Position numbers and translations under genes: made by a program | Assembly: GCA_937921865.1 (NCBI GenBank) | Contig: CAKZWF010000004.1 | Location: forward strand, 1-64,000 | DNA: 64,000 nt | Reading direction: 5' to 3' | Source: an uncultured Pseudomonadales bacterium | GTDB taxonomy: Bacteria; Pseudomonadota; Gammaproteobacteria; Pseudomonadales; Azotimanducaceae | Shown here: one piece after another, positions 1 through 7,553 of the stretch | How the letters are laid out: each line of letters opens with the position of its first letter | Position numbering within the stretch: the stretch's first letter is position 1 | The notes under the pieces: generated by a model | The model's input: the letters and a program-made list of their open reading frames with translations, nothing else | The model's database searches: none | Told to the model about the DNA's origin: nothing

Positions 1-819
1 AGCGTCGACAATCAAATTCTCACCACCCCAAATGTGAATGTGCTATATACGGCAGCTGCAGTGGACACCACGGGGGGCTTCACCCTTAACCTCCCCGTTG
101 ACGACACTCGCTTAATTACTGCGCAGATCATCAACTTGGACACCCATACAACACCGGTCCATCTCAACAAGGGTGGTGTGTACAATTTCCCGGCGGGGCA
201 GTTTGATGACCACGTAGGAATCTTGGTTCGCATCGGTGTTGATGGCAAGGCGGATGCAGAGTCTCAGGTGAAGGTCATCGCCGCTGAATTGAGTGTTGAC
301 GCGGTGAATGCTAATCCAATTCCGGACTACGACTTGGAAAAACTCCTCGCCACACGGACAGCAATGAAAAACGAATTCTCAAAAACGCCGATCGATAGCG
401 TCGGTGGAATGGTTGAAACGGTTGATCAGATCAAAGACTGGGAGAAGTACACTCTGATCGCTGCGGGCGGATGGGGTCTGAGTGGACCGGAGCGAGCTGC
501 ATACAAGCTTATCCCCGGACCTGAAGCCCTTGATTGCAGCACGGTGACGTTTGATGCCCCGCCGGTAAACACCGAGGCAAATGGTTTTTACAGCCTCACG
601 ATCTACGGTAAGGACATGTTCCTAATGACGGACGAAAACAACACCTTCAAAAGTGATAGTTCAGGCCGCATTGAGGTCACGGTTGGGTTAGCTGAATGTG
701 CGGAAGGTGCCGCCCCTTATCTCCAGGCAACTAAGCCCTGGAACATAGTGTTGAGGGCGTACGAACCTGATGCGGAGGCGTTCATGGCGCAAGATGACGG
801 AACTGTCACCGCAAAGTGA
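1..819 (+). CDS. DUF1214/DUF1254-type protein, 3' part only
   Basis: The reading frame is open to the left edge, so the gene is cut by the window; the GTG at 34 is not its real start. The C-terminal part has the pattern of DUF1214 proteins: a segment with GGWGLSGPE, then FYSLTIYGKDMFLM, then a short linker, then PWNIVLRAYEP near the end. The family is found as cell-envelope or secreted proteins of unknown role, often paired with DUF1254. The stop codon is followed within about 10 bp by an attC-like site, so the gene may be the payload of an integron cassette. Family assignment comes from motif memory, not a search. No function is claimed. Confidence 0.65.
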   Translation, partial: SVDNQILTTPNVNVLYTAAAVDTTGGFTLNLPVDDTRLITAQIINLDTHTTPVHLNKGGVYNFPAGQFDDHVGILVRIGVDGKADAESQVKVIAAELSVDAVNANPIPDYDLEKLLATRTAMKNEFSKTPIDSVGGMVETVDQIKDWEKYTLIAAGGWGLSGPERAAYKLIPGPEALDCSTVTFDAPPVNTEANGFYSLTIYGKDMFLMTDENNTFKSDSSGRIEVTVGLAECAEGAAPYLQATKPWNIVLRAYEPDAEAFMAQDDGTVTAK

Positions 820-828
820 TGTAACAAT

Positions 829-932
829 GCCCATAACAAGACCTTGAAACGGACAAATTACAGCTGGCCGTGTTCGCTTCGCTCTCGATTTTAGGCAGCT
901 ACAATTTGCCGCTTAAGGTGGCGTTATAGGGC
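829..932 (+). repeat. integron attC-like recombination site
   Basis: Two ends of a roughly 100 bp stretch are imperfect inverted repeats of each other. The left arm reads GCCCATAACAAGACCTTGAA and the right arm ends CTTAAGGTGGCGTTATAGGG. Inner arms ACAAATTACAGCTGGCC and GGCAGCTACAATTTG also pair, with an unpaired extra A in the left arm (CGGAC against CGGC), like the extrahelical bases of attC sites. GTTATAG on the right fits the R' box position loosely, which would put the exchange point at G923/T924. The loop TGTTCGCTTCGCTC resembles loops of marine chromosomal integron sites. No intI gene is in the window. Confidence 0.75.
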
Positions 933-944
933 TTGCACGCTTCA

Positions 945-1175
945 ATGAAACTAATCAGCGTGACAATGGCAATGGCAATGGCAATGGCAATTGCAATTGC
1001 AGTGTTGGTCGTAGCTTGCGGTCAAAGACCGGAGCCTGAAGGAAGCATGATGATTGCTGATGACCAGCAATACGCTAAACTTATTCAGGCACTTGATGAC
1101 AAGCAGATTAAGTTTTACGAAGCGGGCAGTAATCAGCCCTATAACCAGTTGGGGCAGCTGCTCGTTACCGGCTGA
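945..1175 (+). CDS. small predicted lipoprotein
   Basis: A 76-residue protein read from ATG 945; the ORF track starts at an upstream TTG. It opens with MKLISV, then a hydrophobic stretch built from MA and IA dipeptides, then a lipobox-like VVAC at about residues 22-25. A lipoprotein signal peptide with a mature protein of about 50 residues is therefore likely. The ATG lies about 20 bp after the predicted attC exchange point, the usual layout of a gene cassette. The signal region is encoded by six tandem hexamers. The mature part (DDQQYAKLIQALDDKQIKFY) matches nothing I recognise. Confidence 0.55.
   Translation: MKLISVTMAMAMAMAIAIAVLVVACGQRPEPEGSMMIADDQQYAKLIQALDDKQIKFYEAGSNQPYNQLGQLLVTG
964..999 (+). 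repeat. hexanucleotide tandem repeat, 6 units
   Basis: Four CAATGG units are followed by two CAATTG units, all inside the signal peptide of the small lipoprotein. The unit is 6 bp, so gain or loss of units would lengthen or shorten the hydrophobic core by two residues without shifting the frame. Confidence 0.85.
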
Positions 1176-1176
1176 T

Positions 1177-1200
1177 GTCCGCTTCTGGCCGAAAGCGGAC
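1177..1200. repeat. hairpin repeat, copy 1
   Basis: GTCCGCTT pairs perfectly with AAGCGGAC around the loop CTGGCCGA, just after the lipoprotein stop. The same element recurs at 1862-1885. It could act as a 3' transcript end or RNA stabiliser, but there is no T-run, so a classical terminator is not supported. Confidence 0.7.
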
Positions 1201-1341
1201 GTTTCCCCACCGAGTTAAAGTGTCTATTTCCCACTCTGAATGGAAGGTCGATTGCAATTCTCGATCGCACTAGCCAGGCTATGCGTAACAAAAGGATTGA
1301 GGCTATCGTTGAGAGGCAATCCAGACAATAGACCTATCTGC

Positions 1342-1839
1342 ATGATCCTGCTGATGGCTCCTCCAGGCTCCGGAAAAACTACACTCGGAAACGAATTGAA
1401 TCGGCAGGGTATCGCCTCATATAGCGAACTTGAACCTAAGCTAATCCAGCTTTATGGAGAGGGCGACGAATTCGCAAAACACAGAGCTACTGCGCATCTG
1501 TGGATTTGGGACTTCTATCGAAGCGAGCTTCGGGAATCTAGCTTGCCGGTAATCATGGAGACTACGGGAATCGCCGGGCGTGACTTCATAAACGAAGTAG
1601 GCAGCCAACATAATATGCTCTTCGTTAAGCTTGATACACCGAGAGAGGTCTGCTTGGCGCGTCTTCGAGTTCGACCCAGAGGTCGCAATATAAATGAAGG
1701 CACCGAAGAATCTTCTGGCGAGTTTTACGATAATTGGCATGCAAATGTGGCGCCTACCTACGACTTTGGCTTGACTGTGAGCGGCACAAATATAGTGGCA
1801 GACGTATGTTTGATTCGTAAAAAAATTTCTACAAGCTGA
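1342..1839 (+). CDS. P-loop NTPase, small-molecule-kinase-like (AAA_33 type)
   Basis: A Walker A motif APPGSGKTT sits at the very N-terminus if translation starts at ATG 1342, giving 165 residues. The longer ORF from 1240 adds 34 residues that do not look like domain sequence. Neither start has a good ribosome site. Later features are VIMETTG, typical of the beta strand after Walker A in AAA_33 kinases, and an arginine-rich lid-like stretch RLRVRPRGR. Such proteins phosphorylate nucleotides, sugars, antibiotics or other small substrates; the substrate here cannot be told. The gene looks more AT-rich than the core genome to the right and lies between the two hairpin repeats, so horizontal origin is likely. 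Confidence 0.6.
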   Translation: MILLMAPPGSGKTTLGNELNRQGIASYSELEPKLIQLYGEGDEFAKHRATAHLWIWDFYRSELRESSLPVIMETTGIAGRDFINEVGSQHNMLFVKLDTPREVCLARLRVRPRGRNINEGTEESSGEFYDNWHANVAPTYDFGLTVSGTNIVADVCLIRKKISTS

Positions 1840-1861
1840 GTTTGATTGGATGACGCAAAGC

Positions 1862-1885
1862 GACCGCTTGTGGCCGATAGCGGAC
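1862..1885. repeat. hairpin repeat, copy 2
   Basis: GACCGCT..AGCGGAC surrounds a core CTTGTGGCCGA, nearly the same as copy 1 (CTTCTGGCCGA). One stem pair is mismatched. It again lies shortly after a stop codon (1839), so both copies mark 3' ends of accessory genes. Confidence 0.65.
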
Positions 1886-2270
1886 CTTCCCGAGATTCTG
1901 AATAGAGTCTGATTCAGAAGACTGTTAGTACCCTTCCCGTTTTTCTAAATCTGGGACGGAGGTGTATCTACTGACATTCAAAGGAACCGGGACTCCTGGC
2001 CGTCTTGGTAGGGGGGGTGTTCCCGAAGGGACCCAAACCTCTGCAGGCAGAGCCAAACTGCTGGTATCTCCCAACAGTCCCGCCACTTACTCCTCGCACC
2101 GAGGATTCCGGGCAAGTGTCGCAGGAGCATGGTGCTGGATTGGACGGAGTGGGGATGTAGGAAATTGACCAGGGAGGCAGTCGGAATGGGTTAATGTGTG
2201 TGAATGCTGCGAAGATTGGTAAGTGCATGCAGTATCTTTGTGGGCAAAGATGTTGGGAAGGAGAAGCGTA
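1886..2270. other. unexplained non-coding stretch next to selC
   Basis: No convincing gene is visible; ORF-track entries here have unnatural composition. Short inverted repeats are TTCTGAAT/ATTCAGAA at 1896-1919 and ATCTTTG/CAAAGAT around 2233-2250. The middle, about 1960-2165, is G-rich (a run of seven G) with several GGGA/TCCC pairings, so it may encode a structured RNA or be debris of an integrated element. I compared it by eye with RNase P, tmRNA, 6S and SRP RNAs and saw no match. Confidence 0.4.
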
Positions 2271-2302
2271 TTAAAAAATAACCAATTAAAACAATTAGTT
2301 AT
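2271..2302 (-). terminator. rho-independent terminator of selC
   Basis: Read on the minus strand, ATAACTAATT pairs with AATTGGTTAT (10 bp, one G-T pair) around a GTTTT loop, followed directly by a run of six T. It begins about 10 bp after the CCA end of tRNA-Sec. Confidence 0.85.
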
Positions 2303-2311
2303 CTTCATGAC

Positions 2312-2404
2312 TGGCGGAAGAGGTAGGAGTCGAACCCACCAGGCACGTCATCGCACCTCAACGGCTTTGAAGGCCGCGCGACCCACCGGGGCCGATGCTC
2401 TTCC
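2312..2404 (-). tRNA. selC: tRNA-Sec (anticodon TCA)
   Basis: Read on the minus strand, the 93 nt run from GGAAGAG to an encoded G-CCA. The anticodon loop CTTCAAA carries TCA. The D stem is 6 bp (CGGCCC/GGGTCG) with a four-base loop CGGT, as in E. coli selC. The variable arm is long (AGGTGCG/CGTGCCT with loop ATGA) and the T arm is GTGGG-TTCGACT-CCTAC. These are hallmarks of bacterial tRNA-Sec, which SelA charges with selenocysteine and SelB brings to UGA. The acceptor stem pairs over only 7 bp, giving a 7+5 helix instead of 8+5. A TACACT box 7 bp upstream of the first base is a plausible -10 element. Confidence 0.95.
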
Positions 2405-2581
2405 GTGACCGAGTGTAGCGAATTAGTCGGCCGTTGTGGTGCTCAATGAAGTCAAAAATCGCGCTCGAACTCAGCTTTAGTGGACGCTGCTGGAAAAACT
2501 TTAGATCAAAGCCACTTTTTCATTCAGCCGCTGGAGCTTACCCAAGCTGATACCATTCTGTGACGTTCCGAAGGTCTGGGG

Positions 2582-3868
2582 TTGACGGTGACAGATGCTG
2601 CACCGGTGACGGTTGAAGATCGAATTGAATCGCTGGATGTGATTCGCGGTTTTGCTCTGCTGGGTATTCTGCTGCTTAACATTCTCGGTTTCGGGCTGAT
2701 TTCGTCCGGCTATTTCAATCCTGAGGTTGCGGGCGGTTCAACGCCGTTTGAGATGGAACTGAATCTGGCGGTCTGGGCTGGTGTCGACGTCTTCTTTGAA
2801 GGCGCAATGCGCTGTCTGTTCTCGCTGCTGTTTGGTGCAGGCGTGGTGTTGTTTACCAGCAGTGCCCGCGAGCGTGGCGGTGTCCTGCACTATCGGCGTA
2901 ATTTCTGGCTGCTGGGGTTCGGGCTGTTCGATGCCTATATTCTGTTGTGGTCAGGTGACGTTCTGGTGACCTATGCGTTGGCAGGCATGGTGTTGTATCC
3001 GTTGCGTAACCTGTCTCCACGCAAACTCACCGCCTGGGCTACCGCGCTCATTATCCTGATGAGCCTGATGAACCTTGCTTTCTCTTTAAGCCTTGGTCAG
3101 GCCCGTCAGGTCATCGTTGCGTCAAATGCTGCTGAGATTACCGATCCCACTTCTCGAGAGCTCGCGATTGCCTGGGAGGACTTTGAGGCTGATTACACGC
3201 AGAGTCCTGAAGTGGTTGAAACGGAGCTGACGATGCGGCGCAGCAGCTACGCCAGCGCCTTTATTTACAACAGCGAATACATGACGGAAGTGCTCACCTT
3301 CGTTATTCCGGTGCTGCTGTTCTGGGATGCGCTGGCGATGATGCTGCTGGGCATGGCGCTGTTCAAGTGGCGCATCCTGGATGCGTCGAGAACTTCCGGT
3401 TTCTATCTGAAGCTGATGCTGATTGGATTCGGGGTGGGTCTGTTCACCAATCTGTATGAACTCATTCTGGTCTATGCCAGTGACTTTGACCCACTGCGGG
3501 TGCACGGCTACATGCGGCCGACCTATCACGTTGGCCGTCTGGCGATGGCGCTGGGTTATCTGGGTCTGGTAATGCTTATCTGCCGGGAAGGGTGGCTGGT
3601 CGGAATGCGCGCCAGGCTGGCGGCCGTCGGCCGGATGGCGTTGACGAACTATCTGATGCACTCGCTGATCTGCCTGTTTATCTTCACCGGGGCAGGACTG
3701 GCGCTGGTTGGAGAACTGCAGCGCTGGCAGCTCTATCCGATTGTTCTCGCTATCTGGATCTTTCAGCTGGCGCTTAGCCCCTGGTGGCTGACGCACTATC
3801 GATTTGGGCCTGTTGAATGGCTGTGGCGTGCACTCACCTATGGCAAGTTGCCGCAGATGAAGCGCTGA
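2582..3868 (+). CDS. DUF418 family integral membrane protein
   Basis: A 428-residue protein with many hydrophobic segments. The N-terminal RIESLDVIRGFALLGILLLN and the middle and C-terminal segments (FSLLFGAG, RMALTNYLMHS, GPVEWLWRALTYG) are the signature of DUF418, the YeiB-like family. Family members lie in the inner membrane and are suspected transporters or acyltransferase relatives; the substrate is unknown. The start is a TTG at 2582; a GTG 6 bp later is equally possible. An AAGG lies about 8 bp upstream. The gene is between selC and selB but on the opposite strand, convergent with selB, so it is probably not functionally tied to selenium. Confidence 0.85.
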   Translation: MTVTDAAPVTVEDRIESLDVIRGFALLGILLLNILGFGLISSGYFNPEVAGGSTPFEMELNLAVWAGVDVFFEGAMRCLFSLLFGAGVVLFTSSARERGGVLHYRRNFWLLGFGLFDAYILLWSGDVLVTYALAGMVLYPLRNLSPRKLTAWATALIILMSLMNLAFSLSLGQARQVIVASNAAEITDPTSRELAIAWEDFEADYTQSPEVVETELTMRRSSYASAFIYNSEYMTEVLTFVIPVLLFWDALAMMLLGMALFKWRILDASRTSGFYLKLMLIGFGVGLFTNLYELILVYASDFDPLRVHGYMRPTYHVGRLAMALGYLGLVMLICREGWLVGMRARLAAVGRMALTNYLMHSLICLFIFTGAGLALVGELQRWQLYPIVLAIWIFQLALSPWWLTHYRFGPVEWLWRALTYGKLPQMKR

Positions 3869-3874
3869 GCGTGG

Positions 3875-5737
3875 CTAACCCAAGTTCAACCGGCTGAGTT
3901 CGCCGCCGATGCTTCGGGTATCGCCGTTGCGTCTGGTAAAACCCCGACTGTCGAAGTATTCCAGTACTTCAATGGCAACATTGCGCCCGATGCCTGATGC
4001 ATCTCGATACTCGCGCACGGTGAAAGGGCCGGCTGTTCCCAGTTTCATCGCCAGTTCAGCCAGCGGCTTCACCCTGGCGGGCAGGTAGTAGCGGCTGTCG
4101 CTGATTTTGACCAGCTGCTTCTTTACGACCAATGGCAACAGACCCTTGGCCAGTTGTGGAATCGGCTGCCGCAGCAGCTTGGCCAGGTCGCCAAGACTGG
4201 GCGGTTGCGCCTGATCGAGGTGTCTGGTGACTTTGGTCAGCAGGGTTCGTTCCGCGTCACTCAAATCGACCTGGTGGCTGGCAGGCAGGTAGCGTCCTGT
4301 CCTGTTTTCGAGCTGCCGGTTGCTGACCAGTTGGAGCAGTGCTGCAGGCAGCAGCGATTCTGGAATGACGCCAGTCAGATCACTCTGCTTGAGACCCTGA
4401 AGTGAAGGGTCGTTGCGGTGACGCTCGGAGATATTGTCCGTGAGGGTCTTAAGGTGGTTTATCCAGTCCTGCTCAGACACCGCAAACGACTCGATCTTAC
4501 GACACCCGTTATTCTCCAGAAGCCTGTTCAGCGACTTGTCATCGACACGCCAGACCTCCGTGAAGCGCTGCAGATCAACCTCGCCCAGTTCGAGGTGGCG
4601 GGTAAAAGCCTCTTCTGCGGTTGCAGCCTGATCCGCTTTCAAACGCAGCAGGCGCTGCGATGAGCGACGCCGTCCAGCGATGGACTGTGGTGCGAGCACC
4701 GCACCGCCTCCAAGGGTTCGATCCAGCCCCTGATCGCGGATGACCAGTCGATCCCCTCGAGCGACCAGCAGAGGTTCGTTGGTAATGATCTCAACTGCAG
4801 CAATACTGCCGGGAGCCATTCGGCCTTCCTGGAGCAGGGCAATGTGTCCGGTGCTGTGGCTGCTGGCGTGATAAACGTGCACGGGTAACCAGTGGCGAAC
4901 CGGTCGGGGGAAGTCGTCCAGCACCTGCAGATCGAGGGTGAACTGCTGGCTGCCGGTACTGTTCAGGCTCGTCAGCCATTGACCTCGTTTGACCGAATCG
5001 ATGTCTATGCCGGCAATGTTGATCGCGCAACGCTCACCTGCAGCGGCTGTGTCGACCGCTTTGTTCTGCGCACGCAGGCCTCGAACCCGGACTTCGCTGT
5101 TGTGTGGAAACAGCCGCAGTGATTCATCAATACGGACTGTTCCGGACTGAACGGTTCCCGTGACGACTACACCGGCGCCGGTAACCGTGAAGGCTCGGTC
5201 AATGGCGAGCCGGAAAGGTTCATCTGGGCCACTGTTTTTTTCCGCCTGGGCACCCACTAAAAGCTCACGCAGTTGCTCGAGTCCCTCACCTGTCTCTACT
5301 GAAGTGGTAATTGTCTGGGCGTTGTTGAGAAAGCTGTTGGCGGTTAGTTGCTGGATTTCCTGCCGTGCGGCGACGAGCCGTTCTGCGCTGACCCGGTCAG
5401 CTTTAGTGAGTGCAATCACACCCCCGCTTAAACCCAGCAACTCGAGAATCTGCAGATGCTCGCGGCTCTGTGGCATGGGTCCGTCGTCTGCGGCAATCAC
5501 CAGCAGCGCAAACTGTCGGCTGGCAACACCTGCGACCATGTTGTGAATGAACTTGTGGTGGCCGGGGACATCAACGAATCCCAGCGTACCCTGTGGTGTT
5601 TCCAGGTAGGCGAAACCCAGATCGATGGTCAGCCCGCGACGTTTCTCTTCTGCCAGGCGGTCTGTCTCGACACCGGTCAGCGCCCGCACTAGGCTGGTCT
5701 TACCATGATCGACATGGCCGGCGAGGGTAATGATCAT
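3875..5737 (-). CDS. selB: selenocysteine-specific elongation factor SelB
   Basis: SelB is a GTPase that carries Sec-tRNA to a UGA codon and binds the SECIS hairpin of the mRNA. The N-terminus has the G1 motif GHVDHGKTS, DVPGHHKFIHNMVAG as G3, and TKAD as G4, followed by EF-Tu-like beta domains with FTVTGAGVVVTGTVQSG. The C-terminal third has no GTPase motif and fits the winged-helix repeats that bind SECIS RNA. The length is 620 residues, normal for bacterial SelB. The start is ATG 5737, not the longer ORF, because it forms an ATGA overlap with the selA stop. Translational coupling with selA is expected. Confidence 0.95.
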   Translation of the reverse strand: MIITLAGHVDHGKTSLVRALTGVETDRLAEEKRRGLTIDLGFAYLETPQGTLGFVDVPGHHKFIHNMVAGVASRQFALLVIAADDGPMPQSREHLQILELLGLSGGVIALTKADRVSAERLVAARQEIQQLTANSFLNNAQTITTSVETGEGLEQLRELLVGAQAEKNSGPDEPFRLAIDRAFTVTGAGVVVTGTVQSGTVRIDESLRLFPHNSEVRVRGLRAQNKAVDTAAAGERCAINIAGIDIDSVKRGQWLTSLNSTGSQQFTLDLQVLDDFPRPVRHWLPVHVYHASSHSTGHIALLQEGRMAPGSIAAVEIITNEPLLVARGDRLVIRDQGLDRTLGGGAVLAPQSIAGRRRSSQRLLRLKADQAATAEEAFTRHLELGEVDLQRFTEVWRVDDKSLNRLLENNGCRKIESFAVSEQDWINHLKTLTDNISERHRNDPSLQGLKQSDLTGVIPESLLPAALLQLVSNRQLENRTGRYLPASHQVDLSDAERTLLTKVTRHLDQAQPPSLGDLAKLLRQPIPQLAKGLLPLVVKKQLVKISDSRYYLPARVKPLAELAMKLGTAGPFTVREYRDASGIGRNVAIEVLEYFDSRGFTRRNGDTRSIGGELSRLNLG

Positions 5738-7098
5738 GCGCCGAGGTGCCTCAGATTGACACACAGTTCATCGAGCAGCTCAGCGCCGCGCATATCCAGC
5801 CACAGTCTGCCCTGGCTGAGCCGGCCGATCACCGGCGTCGGTAGTTGGCGCAGCTGTTGCTGCAGATCGCGAAGCTGGCGTTCCTTTTCGCAGTGAATGG
5901 ACACACAGATACTGTCGATGGTCTGGTCCGGTAGCGATCCGCTGCCGATCTGGCAGTCAGCCACTTCAATGGTGGTTTTACAGTCCGGTGTGACAGGTTC
6001 CAGTGCCTTCACAACTGCCTCGGCCCGCTCACGGAGCACATCAGAATCAACAATCAGTGTGCGCAGCAGCGGCAGCCTTTCGGGCAGGCGCTCCGGGTCT
6101 TCAAACAGCGCCAGATTCTTCGACAGATAGGCCAGGGTCAGTTTGTCTGCCCTCAACGCACGTTTCATCGGGTTGTTCTTCAACTCACGAATCAATGACT
6201 CACGGCCCAAAATGATGCCTGCCTGCATGCCGCCGAGCAGCTTGTCACCGCTGAACGTGATCAGATCAACGCCCTGCGCAAGCAGCTGTTGTGGCATCGG
6301 CTCGTGAGGCAGTCCCCAGCGGGTCAGGTCCACCAGGGAACCACTGCCGAGATCAACACAGAATGGAATCTGTGAATCCCTGCCAAGTTTCGCCAGGTCG
6401 CTATTGCTGACGGTGCTGGTGAAACCGGCTACGTGATAATTGCTCGGGTGCACTTTGAGCAGCATGCCGGTGTCCTCATTGATCGCGCCGGCGAAGTCTT
6501 TCAGGTGGGTACGGTTGGTGGTGCCGACTTCAATGAGCTTACAGCCCGAACGCTCCATGATGTCCGGCAGACGAAAGCTGCCACCGATTTCAATCAGCTC
6601 ACCTCTGGAAACCGGTACCCGCTTGCCCAGAGCGAAGGTGTTCAGCACCAGCATCAGGGCGGCGGCGCCGTTGTTCACAATCGTGGCAGCTTCTGCACCA
6701 GTCAGCAGTTTCAGCCGGTCTTCAACAATGGCATCTCGATCGCCTCTTTTACCAGTCGTGAGGTCGAATTCCAGGTTCATCGGTCTGGTGACCAGCGGGG
6801 TGATCTCCTCAAGCAGTTCCGCGCTCAACAGCGCCCGTCCCAGATTGGTGTGAATGATTGTGCCGGTCAGGTTGAAAATCGGCTGATAGTCCGCGGTTGC
6901 CAGCGTTTCGCTCAAATAGCTCGCGTAGCCCGATGGGTTGTCGAGCCAGGCCGGTGGCTCGCCGCTGTCTCGCCAGGTCTGCTGCAGGTCTCTCAGCACA
7001 GACTTGATCCTCCCGGGTCCGTAGGTGGCGATCAGAGGACTCAACTCTGTCGCATTCAGGAGGCGATCGATACTCGGCAGTTTTCTCAGACTGGTCAT
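5734..7098 (-). CDS. selA: L-seryl-tRNA(Sec) selenium transferase SelA
   Basis: SelA is the PLP enzyme that converts Ser-tRNA(Sec) to Sec-tRNA(Sec) with selenophosphate. The 454-residue length is close to E. coli SelA. Motifs are FNLTGTIIHTNLGRALL near residue 75, VNNGAAALML, and the PLP-lysine segment TFSGDKLLGGMQAG. An N-terminal domain of about 70 residues, used to grip tRNA-Sec, is present. ATG 7098 has no clear ribosome site, and a 7-bp hairpin lies about 55 bp upstream in the leader. The gene is followed by selB with an ATGA overlap. selD, which makes selenophosphate, is not in this window. Confidence 0.95.
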   Translation of the reverse strand: MTSLRKLPSIDRLLNATELSPLIATYGPGRIKSVLRDLQQTWRDSGEPPAWLDNPSGYASYLSETLATADYQPIFNLTGTIIHTNLGRALLSAELLEEITPLVTRPMNLEFDLTTGKRGDRDAIVEDRLKLLTGAEAATIVNNGAAALMLVLNTFALGKRVPVSRGELIEIGGSFRLPDIMERSGCKLIEVGTTNRTHLKDFAGAINEDTGMLLKVHPSNYHVAGFTSTVSNSDLAKLGRDSQIPFCVDLGSGSLVDLTRWGLPHEPMPQQLLAQGVDLITFSGDKLLGGMQAGIILGRESLIRELKNNPMKRALRADKLTLAYLSKNLALFEDPERLPERLPLLRTLIVDSDVLRERAEAVVKALEPVTPDCKTTIEVADCQIGSGSLPDQTIDSICVSIHCEKERQLRDLQQQLRQLPTPVIGRLSQGRLWLDMRGAELLDELCVNLRHLGA

Positions 7099-7553
7099 CG
7101 GGCAATCTAGCTCAAGTGGTGTTCAGGATCCGGTGTCCGGGCCCAGTGAAGTCAGGAGTTTACCGACTCCTGGACTGCAACGTCTTGTCGGTGAGCGGTC
7201 AGACCGAATTCCGACGGTCAGAATTGCGACCGGGGGTGGTAGTGCTAGCTCGGATATCAATGAGCGAAATCGAATACAACGATTGAGATCGAGCGGGGAC
7301 TCGAACGCGGTCTGCACAACAGGGGATTTGCAGAATAACCAGAAAAGAATTTTTAACGCTAAACGAAGTGGCCAGGCTGCTGATGGGTGGCGACAACACT
7401 CAATTCAACAACTTTCTTGCGGACCTGTGTTGGGCCGAAGTATCCAGGCTACCCGTACATCAGGCTTTCGCCGCACAGTAGAACCAGGCCAATCGGGGCT
7501 GCCTGGTGGGCACCAGAATCACTCTGGAGCTCACCGGTTAACTCGATTCAGAT
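7099..7553. other. selA leader and gltA downstream region
   Basis: This 455 bp gap has no convincing gene. The plus-strand ORF 7025-7639 is low-complexity shadow sequence. On the minus strand it is the 3' flank of gltA and the leader of selA. The only clear structure is CAGGAGT/ACTCCTG with a 6-nt loop at 7153-7172. A weak TGGTG/CACCA inverted repeat sits near 7502-7514, without a T-run. Confidence 0.6.
7153..7172 (-). promoter_or_regulatory. hairpin in the selA leader
   Basis: Read as minus-strand RNA it is CAGGAGU-CGGUAA-ACUCCUG, a perfect 7-bp stem whose loop contains GGU. In E. coli the selAB leader carries a SECIS-like hairpin that SelB binds for feedback control. This one could have that role, but it lacks an obvious bulged U, so the assignment is inference. 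Confidence 0.35.

Noticed and set aside
1962-2228. short ORFs on both strands in the G-rich stretch
   Set aside because: No start site, no hydrophobic or domain pattern, and odd composition; treated as non-coding.
1-2300. prophage or transposon
   Set aside because: No integrase, transposase, terminal inverted repeat or phage structural gene is seen; integron-type cassettes explain the pattern better.
3122-3796. minus-strand ORF of 224 aa inside the DUF418 gene
   Set aside because: Gln/His/Arg-rich composition is typical of an antisense frame opposite Leu-rich membrane helices.
7240-7310. GGACTCGAAC, which looks like the T loop of a minus-strand tRNA
   Set aside because: No matching acceptor, D or anticodon arms can be folded around it.
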